From Planctomycetota bacterium (lineage in GTDB: Bacteria > Planctomycetota > Planctomycetia > Pirellulales > Pirellulaceae): a DNA stretch of 64,000 nt. Position numbers and translations under genes: made by a program. This document shows positions 44,659 to 53,386 of this stretch, piece after piece. The DNA lies in assembly GCA_017303505.1 (NCBI GenBank), contig JAFLCP010000018.1, forward strand, positions 1-64,000. Direction: 5' to 3'. Position 1 is the first letter of the stretch. Every line of letters starts with the position of its first letter. A model generated the notes under the pieces. The model was not told the DNA's origin and ran no database searches. It was given only the letters and a program-made list of their open reading frames with translations.

Positions 44659-47061
44659 TCAACGAAAAAAATCATCGCTGAAGATATCGTTACCTCTGGC
44701 GTTTCCTCTGGCGGAATCTCGCTGAGGTGTCTTCTTCTTACTTTCGCTTCGAGAAGACAGTAGGATGTCGTGTGATTCGGTGCAGGGAATCATTCCGGGT
44801 AAATTCGTGGGCCATGGCATTTGCTTACGGTCTTGATAGTCAGTTTCTGAAATGTGATATTCGCTTTGAGCTATAAACGGTGTACCGCTATACCGTGCAT
44901 ACCCTCGTCCTCTACCAGAGACTTGCAAAATGCTTAGTTCCGAGTTTTCCGAAATAGCATGCAGATCTGTCACTCGAACTCTTGGTTCATGCTCCGTCGT
45001 ATAGGAAACCGATCTCCCTTGATTTCCCCGTGTTACGGTAGATTTTTCCACCTCCGTTGTTCCCATTAGCATCATCAACTCTTCGATATCCTTTTGAGAG
45101 TTGACGGAAAACCAGCGGCGAACAGCACAGTTACCTGCAACCGCTTGGTAGACTTTGGGGCTTTTGATCCACAGATCGGCCATGGATTGGTTTGCGAGCA
45201 CTAGCCCAATATCGTTACTTCTCGCCATTTGGAGGGTAGCATCAATGCCTTCTCCAATAGCTCGCTGAAACTCGTCGATTACCAAGTGCACTTTGCACTT
45301 TCTGTTGACGCGTCTTCCAGCGAACAAAAGATTTTGGATGATAAACCGTGCAATCACAGACGAACCGAATTCTGAAACGGGAGATGGCAACTTAAAATAA
45401 AAGACAGAAGGCTTGGTGAACGCATACGCTAGATCGATTCTGTTTTGGAAGACTTCATCGCTTTCCGGATTCGTCGATGTATAGTTAAGCGTGTCGTAAC
45501 ATGAAAGCCTTCGGATCGATTCAATCGCATGTAAACCAATTTTTCTCATCTCCGAGCTCATTGCATTCTCTTCGTTCAAAATTTTGTCGACTTCGGTCGC
45601 AAGCTGCCGAAAAGACCTCGCTCCTGGATTGGCTGCGTTTATATTTGTCATCACCGTAGAGTTACCCATGGTGAAAAAGGCTTTCGCGTATTCAAAGCCG
45701 TAAACTAGGCCGAGTGCAGTACAGAGTACGTCAGAACGCTCAAGCAAGCTTAAACTGTCCCAAGCTGCGGAGTGAAATGGGTTGTAGACCTGCGATAGTT
45801 GATTGTTTTCCAGAGCAAAGTATTGGATGCTGCTTTCCCTTCTGAATTCTTCAACAGCAATACGAGCAGCGTGGTAAAGCTCGGGAGTATCGCCTTTCAG
45901 ATCCACAATGACGATCGATGTATCATCGAAACTTGCGAGTTGTTCGATCAGTGGAGCCAGACCGACCGAAGTTTTGTTGTTACCAGTCGCTCCTAAAATA
46001 TGCATATGTTCCATGCACAGCGACCGATCGATTAGAACAGGGGAATTATCTGCGGCGACGTTTCCCAGATGGATTGCATTTCTTTCCAGTCGATTCGACG
46101 AGCTGCGTAGGGAGCGAACCATGGTATACCAAGAACGACTGCTATCGACTTGCGAAGAGGAAGGAAAGAGCATGAGAAAGCGTGTTAGGGACGCAGTATA
46201 GAGCCCTATGAATGCCATCCAGGTCAATCCTTGTGCCGCATGTAGCTTGCAAAATAGCTTTACGGTAGGGCTAATGGCGATCGCCGCAAGGACACCGATC
46301 ATGGCAAAACGAAGATAGAAATTTCCGCAGGGTGAAGCGATTAGTCCTGGCGAGATCTCGCCTGCGGATGGATAGAAAAGAAACGACTCTACCCTATCCC
46401 TGAAAGCCCGAACCAATGATTGGGGCGACTCCTTGCTTTTGGGTAATGGGATAGAAACCAGCACCAATGAGGCGAGAAGTAAGCCGACCGCTTCTAATCG
46501 TAAAGTGAAGAACACGACAATGATGACGATGCTGAATCCGATCGCGGTGATCATCTGGTTGAAGGTCGCATTCAGCTTTTCTTTCGAGTCGGTCCTTTTG
46601 CAATTGTTCTCATCGATCGAGTAGAGATAAAACCCAACTTCTACAGCCCAGTGCACGATAGCCGTCAGTGCATAACAATAATAGAAGAAGTCTGGTAAGC
46701 CGCGTATTTGTTCTTTGATGAATAGCACGCCTGTTCCGACGCCCAGAATCAGGGGAACCAGCACGTAATAGTGATGTCGAATTAAGGGCCTGAGAAACAG
46801 GCTTGTTAAGTAGAGCATGAGACAGAAGACGCTGAGTTGGGTCTTTTGTTCTACAAAATGGCTGTTATCACGAAAATCGTTGTGGACATAGATATTGTAA
46901 ATCACTTGGGGAAGGCACAGAAAGCATGCGCATGCGATTCCGTACTCCCAGGTAAGTTTTTCAGTCGGTCTTCCGATTGCTGGTTGCCGAAATGAGAGTG
47001 TGTCATTCGGGATTTTCTCGATGTCGATTGGATTGTCGAATCGAAGTGACGGTATTGCCAT
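44659..47061 (-). CDS. TraG/VirD4-type coupling ATPase with unusual P-loop
   Basis: An 800-residue protein. The N-terminal third has about seven hydrophobic helices (for example YYVLVPLILGVGTGVLFI). An ATPase domain follows: P-loop region HILGATGNNKTSVGL with Lys363, Walker B KVHLVIDEFQRAI, and the C-terminal motif NDIGLVLANQSMADL. That set is typical of type IV coupling proteins that bring DNA to the transfer channel. The glycine normally preceding the P-loop lysine is Asn here (GATGNNKT). The number of membrane helices exceeds the usual two. No other type IV secretion gene is nearby. It precedes the two replication-relaxation-type genes' products in the same minus-strand order. Confidence 0.85.
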   Translation of the reverse strand: MAIPSLRFDNPIDIEKIPNDTLSFRQPAIGRPTEKLTWEYGIACACFLCLPQVIYNIYVHNDFRDNSHFVEQKTQLSVFCLMLYLTSLFLRPLIRHHYYVLVPLILGVGTGVLFIKEQIRGLPDFFYYCYALTAIVHWAVEVGFYLYSIDENNCKRTDSKEKLNATFNQMITAIGFSIVIIVVFFTLRLEAVGLLLASLVLVSIPLPKSKESPQSLVRAFRDRVESFLFYPSAGEISPGLIASPCGNFYLRFAMIGVLAAIAISPTVKLFCKLHAAQGLTWMAFIGLYTASLTRFLMLFPSSSQVDSSRSWYTMVRSLRSSSNRLERNAIHLGNVAADNSPVLIDRSLCMEHMHILGATGNNKTSVGLAPLIEQLASFDDTSIVIVDLKGDTPELYHAARIAVEEFRRESSIQYFALENNQLSQVYNPFHSAAWDSLSLLERSDVLCTALGLVYGFEYAKAFFTMGNSTVMTNINAANPGARSFRQLATEVDKILNEENAMSSEMRKIGLHAIESIRRLSCYDTLNYTSTNPESDEVFQNRIDLAYAFTKPSVFYFKLPSPVSEFGSSVIARFIIQNLLFAGRRVNRKCKVHLVIDEFQRAIGEGIDATLQMARSNDIGLVLANQSMADLWIKSPKVYQAVAGNCAVRRWFSVNSQKDIEELMMLMGTTEVEKSTVTRGNQGRSVSYTTEHEPRVRVTDLHAISENSELSILQVSGRGRGYARYSGTPFIAQSEYHISETDYQDRKQMPWPTNLPGMIPCTESHDILLSSRSESKKKTPQRDSARGNARGNDIFSDDFFR

Positions 47062-47072
47062 TTTGTTTTTCC

Positions 47073-47804
47073 TTAAGAGGCATGAAAGAGTATGTTTTCT
47101 AGTTCTTTGGAAAGAACGAATTCGAATCTCGTCCCAACCGGCCAGTCTTTTCTTTTTAAATCTTCAGCAATGTTTGCTTTTTTGCGTTCACTGGTAGTCA
47201 CGATGATTTGCACAAACCTCTTGTGCTCCATCAAAGACTTGAATCCGCTGGTCCCGCATCTTGTTTTCCAATCCTTGAAACACTTTGATACGATGTGCTG
47301 TGATGTCCCTCCCAAATCAAATCGCAACATGAATAGAGTTGGCTTCATGTCCACTTGAGAGAAGCTTGCATAGACCATTGATCGATGGTGCTTGGGAATC
47401 CAGTTCCAGTCGCGAGATAAGTCCTCTTGCGATAACAGTCTGATCTTGTCGTTGACCAAAAGGCATACCTCGGCAGTTGCCATGCTGATGGCAAGACTCT
47501 GGAGTCCTAAAGGTCGGGTTCTTGAGAATGGCAAAGACTCCTGCGTACAGAGTTTTTTTCCAGCAGAGAAATACAACCGCCCCATCAAGTAGTTGTGGCG
47601 GGTTAGCCAACCATTGTCTGCTAAGCGGCTCGACACTTTGGTCACAGCATTCATTTGTAAACCCGCCAGAAACTGTTTTTGAATCATTTCGTTGGTAATG
47701 ACTCGATATCGACATACGCAATCAAGGATTGCACGATCCCGCGGGCCTAAACTTTTTTGACCGTTGACAGCTGCGTGTTCACCAGATTTCATAGGCGACC
47801 CCAT
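47073..47804 (-). CDS. Replication-relaxation-type winged-helix protein
   Basis: 243 residues. An N-terminal winged helix (GPRDRAILDCVCRYRVITNE, then VTKVSSRLADNGWLTRHNYL) is followed by a domain of mixed fold ending FEFVLSKELENILF. The layout fits the Replic_Relax family of plasmid and ICE proteins that assist relaxases. It overlaps the related upstream gene by 26 bases and is 11 bases from the coupling-protein gene. Confidence 0.65.
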   Translation of the reverse strand: MGSPMKSGEHAAVNGQKSLGPRDRAILDCVCRYRVITNEMIQKQFLAGLQMNAVTKVSSRLADNGWLTRHNYLMGRLYFSAGKKLCTQESLPFSRTRPLGLQSLAISMATAEVCLLVNDKIRLLSQEDLSRDWNWIPKHHRSMVYASFSQVDMKPTLFMLRFDLGGTSQHIVSKCFKDWKTRCGTSGFKSLMEHKRFVQIIVTTSERKKANIAEDLKRKDWPVGTRFEFVLSKELENILFHAS

Positions 47805-48456
47805 GTCGTTGACACCACTGGTGAAACTTGCTTAGGCGCTTTGCGTTGTAGACACCACCAAATTCAATTGCCTTGACGACCGGTCCTTCATGTTCGACAA
47901 CCAGTGCATCTGGCTTTTGCGATCCAACAGAGATGAGCTTTGATACTTCAGTGGGACGACAGTTTCTATAAGCAATATCACCTATCCATTTTTGAGTTGG
48001 TTTGAGCAATCGCGAGCGATACTGAAAATAAACTTCTGCTAAGCCGTGATCATGACTCACCTGGAGCGGTCTAATTGACTGATTCGGTAAGCCGGAAATT
48101 TGTCTCATTCGAGCTCCGATCCTGTAGAACGCCCGCCGCAGGATTCGAAGCCTTTTCCACCGCGATTGAAGCGAATTAGCAATACCATACGGATCAGGCG
48201 TGGAGTCGCCTGGCTTCCAGTCGACAACAGGCTTCTCTATGATCGGGGAGGCTCGCGAAGCGCAAGAGATTTGGTCGATCAATTTTAGTTCGACGAGTCT
48301 TCTCAAAACCCTTCTTGTATTCGCTACATCAGAGTTCATATATTGGTCGGCGATCTGATTGAACGACAAGACAGGCACACATGTCAGCAGACATTCGAGT
48401 ATTTGACGGTCGCGCTTCCCAATTTTTATGTTCGTGGCGATTCCTCGCTTTGGCAT
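47779..48456 (-). CDS. Replication-relaxation-type winged-helix protein, paralog of the next gene
   Basis: 225 residues from the ATG at 48456, which has AGGAGC nine bases upstream; the frame is open to 48615 but the extra part has no RBS. The winged helix is GKRDRQILECLLTCVPVLSF, then QIADQYMNSDVANTRRVLRR. A basic central region and a C-terminal domain (PDALVVEHEGPVVKAIEFGG) follow; the latter recalls the nuclease-like end of replication-relaxation proteins. It heads the minus-strand run and is divergent from the pseudokinase gene across 206 bases that should hold both promoters. Confidence 0.65.
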   Translation of the reverse strand: MPKRGIATNIKIGKRDRQILECLLTCVPVLSFNQIADQYMNSDVANTRRVLRRLVELKLIDQISCASRASPIIEKPVVDWKPGDSTPDPYGIANSLQSRWKRLRILRRAFYRIGARMRQISGLPNQSIRPLQVSHDHGLAEVYFQYRSRLLKPTQKWIGDIAYRNCRPTEVSKLISVGSQKPDALVVEHEGPVVKAIEFGGVYNAKRLSKFHQWCQRHGVAYEIW

Positions 48457-48662
48457 GTCATTGCTCCTAGAAATGATTTTTTTTGGGCGATCCTCCCTGA
48501 ATTTTAGAGTGCGCATTGGCTCAATGATTGGCTGTGATGCGCAAGTTGTGCACATCTTGAGTGCCACTGTTTGACACCGGCGTTGACCTGTCAATAATTG
48601 GCAGCGGGAGTCCATCTAGGTCTTTCCATTCGGTACGCCAAGAACTCAAGGGAGTATGAACA

Positions 48663-49748
48663 ATGCACGAAGAAATCTACGAATACGAATTGAGACCAGG
48701 TTGGTTAAGAGTCGACCCTGAAGTTATAAGGGAACGCCTAAAACAACTGGGGTTTACGAATGATGCCGATTTTTGCAAGAAAATCCGCATACTCCAAAGA
48801 CAGACTTTTCAGAGAAGGCTTCGAGAGGCGCAATTTCCTCCAGATGAGTTAGAAGCAATTGCAAAAGAGTTAGGAATTGAAATGGAGTGTTTCTTTCCTA
48901 AGACGAAATCACAACGTGCAAGACAATCGCTTCCTCAGGCACCTGCACCCCATGACTGGAAAATCACCGAGGTTATTGCGGTCGGATGTAAAGCGGCGAA
49001 TGGGGTTGCATACGAGATCTACAAACTTGAAAGTACATTAGTCTCCAAAATGTTGGCGCGAGGAAAGTTTTATCGACTCGAGGGTGTCCGAAGCTGCGAT
49101 CGTGAAGAGTTGATACACCGTCTAGAACGCCATCCGCGAATTTGCGAAACTCTCAACAGTCCCTTTATTGCCCAGCACAGGACGACGATCGCATTCGATG
49201 GCAGTTTAGCTTGGTGGACCCTTGATCGATGGGTTGAAGGGAAACCGCTAGATCAACTCACCGAAGATGGAGTCCAATTTTCCCTCAACGAAATCTATTC
49301 CATGGGAGAGCAAATACTTCACGGTCTCGCGGAATTGCATCGACATGGAATTATCGCGAGAGAACTTGCTCCTGAAAAAATTATCGTCGATGAATCTCGT
49401 ACTAGCACGACGATCACAGATTTTGAAATGGCGAAAATTATGGAACAGGGTGTACCGTCCGTTTCTGGTCGCTGGAAAAGCCTCTCCCCGTATCGTGCTC
49501 CCGAAGTGATCGACGATATTGACCAGCCGTCGAAGTTTAGTCTTGGATTCCGAAGTGACATTTTTAGCTGGGGAGTTATCATGATTGAGCTCTTAACCGG
49601 CGCGACCGACTGCACACCTTCCAAGGTTGAGGCGAGGATCGAAAACAAAGATCTTGCGAACTTTCTTCTTCGCTGTACCCACAAAGCAGCGACCAAAAGA
49701 CCAGAAAGCGTGGATCAGGTTATTGCTGAATGGAGAAAATTGGTATGA
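48663..49748 (+). CDS. HTH-pseudokinase (Ser/Thr kinase-like)
   Basis: 361 residues. The first 80 resemble an XRE-like helix-turn-helix (RERLKQLGFTNDADFCKKIR, then LEAIAKELGIEMECFF). Residues about 100-361 have a protein-kinase fold: the C-lobe shows HGIIARELAPEKIIVDE and ITDFEMAKI, APE as SPYRAPEV, and DIFSWGVIMIELLTG. Key residues differ from active kinases: HRD reads ARE (232-234), DFG reads DFE (253-255), and no clear beta-3 lysine is found. I call it a pseudokinase. It overlaps the Cas4-like gene by 4 bases, so both are probably made together. The HTH may bind DNA or the partner. Confidence 0.85.
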   Translation: MHEEIYEYELRPGWLRVDPEVIRERLKQLGFTNDADFCKKIRILQRQTFQRRLREAQFPPDELEAIAKELGIEMECFFPKTKSQRARQSLPQAPAPHDWKITEVIAVGCKAANGVAYEIYKLESTLVSKMLARGKFYRLEGVRSCDREELIHRLERHPRICETLNSPFIAQHRTTIAFDGSLAWWTLDRWVEGKPLDQLTEDGVQFSLNEIYSMGEQILHGLAELHRHGIIARELAPEKIIVDESRTSTTITDFEMAKIMEQGVPSVSGRWKSLSPYRAPEVIDDIDQPSKFSLGFRSDIFSWGVIMIELLTGATDCTPSKVEARIENKDLANFLLRCTHKAATKRPESVDQVIAEWRKLV

Positions 49749-50905
49749 CGATCGGTGCGCTGAAGAAAGAATCGCTGGACTCCATGGATGCGCGAGTTTT
49801 GAATCATTTGCATCGTTGCCGAAACGCAGGGCAAATTGCCGTGCGTTCTCCAGCAAAAAGCGATGATGACTGGTTTCGAATTCCGAATCTCAGCTACGAG
49901 CCGATTTACGACTACCGAGAGCTGCTGGAAACGATCCAATCGTCTAGAGCAAGGACGTTCTTCCATCTCGCGATATTAGTGTTGGGAGCAATTGTTGCTT
50001 TAGCGATTGCGAGGCTCGGATTCCTGAGTTTCTTTTTCGTTTGTCTTGTTGGATTGATTCCTGTTTACGTGGCACTTGCTGCCTCATTCAACCAGTGGCG
50101 CTCGGCTCTATTGCAATTGAAAGAATGGGAGTCACAAGTGCCTGAGGAACTTCCCATGGATGCAGTTCACCCTGTCGAGATCCACTGGTGGTCCTTGGTT
50201 CGTCAAGGGTATTTGCCTCTGGCTGCAAAGCGTTACTGGGACAATTCTATCGGCCTTTCAGGCAGACCTTGGAGGCTATTGCAGAATCAAGAAACAGGTG
50301 AGTACATACCCGTAGTAGACGTCAAACTTGGCGAATCGCCCCTGTCGAAGTCGATCGCCATGGAGTACCGGATCTTTTTGCTGGCTCTCTCGAAATTGAT
50401 TCAGGAGAACGAAGGGCACCAGATACGATGGGGAGTCGTGATCGAACTTGGAACCCGAAAGTGTGTAGCAATTCCCCTGCAATCCACTGAAATAGAAAAT
50501 GTCCCCGAATTAGTTGCTGCCGCAAAGAATTGGTTTACCTCTCATGACGTGCTAGAGTTTGTGGAACCGCCTCCAGGAAGATGTTTGAATTGTCCGTATG
50601 CTGTACGTCGCTCAGAAAAAGTGAAGCTCAGTATTGAAGGTGAAACGATTACTCCGAATTTATTTGATCTTCCCAAGGTGCTTCCCATTTTGTACCAAAG
50701 GGATCTCATTCCCTCAGAAACAGATCCGGATGTGGGTGAAGAGGCGACAGAATTCAAAACATGGCTATCCAATTCGCCAAGAGGCCATCGATCATTTCAT
50801 TGCGATTGCGGCGATTTGTTCAAGTGGATACCAATTCACCAGCAGTGGATTCAGCATGTCGACAATTTAAGGGCCATTTATCTGAGTTGGAAAAGTCGCA
50901 AGTGA
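49745..50905 (+). CDS. Membrane-anchored Cas4-like PD-(D/E)XK protein
   Basis: 386 residues from the ATG at 49745, which overlaps the pseudokinase stop. Two membrane helices lie at about 71-115 (FHLAILVLGAIVALAIARLG, LIPVYVALAASF). The rest aligns by eye with Cas4/Dna2-type nucleases: GLSGRPWRLL, then GEYIPVVDVKLG (Asp192, Lys194), then AMEYRIFLLALSKLIQENEG, WGVVIELGTRKCVAIPL, and PPPGRCLNCPYAVRR (Cys280, Cys283). The motif II Asp expected after GRP is Trp176, so activity is doubtful. A second pair, CDC, lies at 353-355 and may complete a metal site. The stop is 13 bases from that of the convergent kinase gene. A nuclease, RNA/DNA-binding or Fe-S sensor role is inference. Confidence 0.7.
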   Translation: MTIGALKKESLDSMDARVLNHLHRCRNAGQIAVRSPAKSDDDWFRIPNLSYEPIYDYRELLETIQSSRARTFFHLAILVLGAIVALAIARLGFLSFFFVCLVGLIPVYVALAASFNQWRSALLQLKEWESQVPEELPMDAVHPVEIHWWSLVRQGYLPLAAKRYWDNSIGLSGRPWRLLQNQETGEYIPVVDVKLGESPLSKSIAMEYRIFLLALSKLIQENEGHQIRWGVVIELGTRKCVAIPLQSTEIENVPELVAAAKNWFTSHDVLEFVEPPPGRCLNCPYAVRRSEKVKLSIEGETITPNLFDLPKVLPILYQRDLIPSETDPDVGEEATEFKTWLSNSPRGHRSFHCDCGDLFKWIPIHQQWIQHVDNLRAIYLSWKSRK

Positions 50906-50918
50906 AACTGGTCGTTGT

Positions 50919-51908
50919 TTAGGGTTTGGAAGGTAGAAATGCCCAGTACCACGGTTTTTTCTTTGACTCTTTACCCTTTGCCTTTATTGCCTCGCTAGGC
51001 GGGATTTGTTTTCGTTCCATCGCCAAATGAATGGTTTTCAATTGGTTTGTGAATGAATGCATCGTTGAAAACCGGTCGGCTGGCTTTAGTCTTAGCGACT
51101 TGATGACCAGTTCATCAACGGCTGTTGCGATTTCCGGAGGGAGTCGCCTCATGGTCGAAGAAACTCGCGATGGTGGTATCAGAATCGATTCCATTTCGCT
51201 AATGTCGTCAACACCTACACCTGCCTGACCTCCAAGCCCATCGTAAGCGACTTTTCCAGTGAGCATTTTGTACAGAATCATGCCAATGGAAAATTGATCA
51301 ATTCGAGCATCGACGACGGCATCACCGGCAAAGATCTCGGGAGCTGCGAAATAGCGATCGTGTCCATCTCCCTCCTGACGATACCGAGTTTTTTCTATTT
51401 GCCAACTACTTCCAAAATCGATGATAGCGATTGGAATCCGTTCGTGTGGCAGAATCAAATTCGATGGTTTTAGATCTGCATGAATTATGCGGCAATCTCT
51501 GTGCAGAACTCCGCACAGGAACGCAAGCGAATGCATCCGGCGAATCGCTTCCTCGGGACCAATCGGTTGGTATCGTCCGAGACGGATTTTTTCCAGATAG
51601 GTTTCCAGTGTGACGCCTGGAAACCATTCGACCAACATTCTGATTTTACCTCCGGTAACGTCAGAGTCGTATAGTTTAGGCAGTCCAAGCGTTCTTGCGG
51701 GAAGTTCTCGAAGAGCCTCTAAAAACTGTCGAGAATTCGCGTTATCAGTGACTTCAATCAACGTTAATTCGTTGACGCCAGGAATAGGCCGAACGGGTCT
51801 AACTTTCCACCGTCCACGATCTGGCAATGAAACATTTTCTAAGGCTTTGTACTCGTACTCGTTGACTTTTAGTATCGCCCGAGCCTCTCGGAAAGATCTG
51901 CCACTCAT
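50919..51908 (-). CDS. Atypical Ser/Thr protein kinase
   Basis: 329 residues. The catalytic loop is IIHADLKPSNLIL (Asp145, Asn150) and DFG is 164-166, with AAPE and IDQFSIGMILYKMLTGKVAY downstream. The N-lobe is short: the beta-3 site reads LTLIEV, with Glu52 where Lys is expected, and no glycine-rich loop is obvious. So the catalytic loop is intact but nucleotide binding must differ. The C-terminus is a Lys-rich, Trp-ending tail (KKKPWYWAFLPSKP). It is convergent with the Cas4-like gene and follows the coiled-coil gene on the same strand after 195 bases. Confidence 0.85.
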   Translation of the reverse strand: MSGRSFREARAILKVNEYEYKALENVSLPDRGRWKVRPVRPIPGVNELTLIEVTDNANSRQFLEALRELPARTLGLPKLYDSDVTGGKIRMLVEWFPGVTLETYLEKIRLGRYQPIGPEEAIRRMHSLAFLCGVLHRDCRIIHADLKPSNLILPHERIPIAIIDFGSSWQIEKTRYRQEGDGHDRYFAAPEIFAGDAVVDARIDQFSIGMILYKMLTGKVAYDGLGGQAGVGVDDISEMESILIPPSRVSSTMRRLPPEIATAVDELVIKSLRLKPADRFSTMHSFTNQLKTIHLAMERKQIPPSEAIKAKGKESKKKPWYWAFLPSKP

Positions 51909-52103
51909 TTTATAATCCTTCCCAAGTCGTTCCCGCGTGTTAGAGGCCCTAACCTACCCTTTCCGATTACATACACGTTCCACCGCTGCACAGCCATTTT
52001 CCTAGAAGAATTCTGAGTATTTACACTATACGTACTGGCACGGCACGCGGCATGTGGAAGAGTCATCGGATGTGCCGCGTCCCATGCCATGAGAATGCCT
52101 CAC

Positions 52104-53351
52104 TTACGGTGCCAACATTCCCTTCTCGACAAGCAAATCTCCGTACTTTTCGAGGAGCAGGTAGGCCGGTCGAATGGCATCTTCTTTATCGGAATCCAGG
52201 TAACCTCCGGCGTAACGTGCAGGGTAAGGTCCGGAGCCTCGACCTCCAGCTTCATAATAGCTAAAAAACAGGAGCAAACCCTGAGTTGCCTTTTGGTAAT
52301 CGTTACCTAGTCCGCCACCTCCAAGCGACCGCAACCCAGCGAGAGAAACGGGGCCTGAATCCTTTACTCCGACGACACTTCCACGAACGATTTGACGTGG
52401 CGCGTGTTTAAACAAAACTCCCAGGTAGTGTTGGATTTTGGGGAGGTCCCGCTCGAATTCGACTTCCAATTGTTGTTTTTGTATTGCAAGTTCACTACGT
52501 TTTTTATCTGCCTCAGCCTGAGCTTTAAGCTCCTCAATCTTTGACAACTCTTGCTGCTTTCGCAGCTGATACTCTGCTTCTTCCTTTTCTTTAGCGATTG
52601 CAGCTTGTTCAGCAAGGCGTTTTTCCATTTCCTGTTTCTGAAGATCTTTAAAAACATGGATTCGCGATTCTTCTTCAGACGCTCGTTGGAGACTAATCGC
52701 TTCCTGGAGGGTAGTATCAGAAAGTTGCAACTGGTTCGCACTACTTACGATTCGATCCAGTCGAAATTTCTGATCATCGAATTTTGCTCTCAGAGCTATT
52801 GATTGTTTTCGAATGTCGGAGGTTTCTGTTGCAAATCGCAATTCCGAACTGTTCGGCGAATTGGCTGCCTCCACTAACTTGAGATGAAGTATTTCCATCG
52901 AACTCAAAACGTCCGGTAATTCGGCGTAGGACGTTTGAAATTCGTCTTCGCATAAAACGAAACGATCGACCAAATCCGGAGATGACGAAATTCGTTTTCC
53001 AACGCTATCTCCCATCAACTCAGCAAATCGACTCCTCAGTAGTGAAGCTAGTTGCTCAAGACTCTTTCGTTCTTCATTTAATTCTTCAGCTCGCTCTCGC
53101 CAACGAGAAGCGATTTCATTTCGCTTGCCGACTGCATCAGGCACCATAGAGGGTGTCTGAGGATCGATCAAATCCATTTCTTTAGAATTAAATTCCTCAG
53201 CATTTTCGCCAACTCCAGGCTTAGCAGCGTTGGCTTGTGTTTGTTCCCATTGACTGGTGATGCTCAGGAATATGCCAGCAACCGCAATAACAACGAAGAA
53301 AAAAAGACCGTAAAGGACGAACGGGTTTGCATTCTGATAATGCCGTAACAT
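52104..53351 (-). CDS. Membrane-anchored coiled-coil protein
   Basis: 415 residues from the ATG at 53351, which has AGGGTGG just upstream; the frame is open to 53537 but would overlap the previous gene. One N-terminal helix (FVLYGLFFFVVIAVAGIFLS) is followed by about 250 residues of heptad-rich helix, including EKRLAEQAAIAKEKEEAEYQ, and then a Gly-rich C-terminal domain (SLAGLRSLGGGGLGNDYQ, then YLLLEKYGDLLVEKGML). The family is not recognised. It starts 35 bases after the membrane-protein gene and is probably co-transcribed with it and with the kinase. Confidence 0.75.
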   Translation of the reverse strand: MLRHYQNANPFVLYGLFFFVVIAVAGIFLSITSQWEQTQANAAKPGVGENAEEFNSKEMDLIDPQTPSMVPDAVGKRNEIASRWRERAEELNEERKSLEQLASLLRSRFAELMGDSVGKRISSSPDLVDRFVLCEDEFQTSYAELPDVLSSMEILHLKLVEAANSPNSSELRFATETSDIRKQSIALRAKFDDQKFRLDRIVSSANQLQLSDTTLQEAISLQRASEEESRIHVFKDLQKQEMEKRLAEQAAIAKEKEEAEYQLRKQQELSKIEELKAQAEADKKRSELAIQKQQLEVEFERDLPKIQHYLGVLFKHAPRQIVRGSVVGVKDSGPVSLAGLRSLGGGGLGNDYQKATQGLLLFFSYYEAGGRGSGPYPARYAGGYLDSDKEDAIRPAYLLLEKYGDLLVEKGMLAP

Positions 53352-53386
53352 AATCCACCCTGAGTGATAGAACCGAGCAGTACAGG

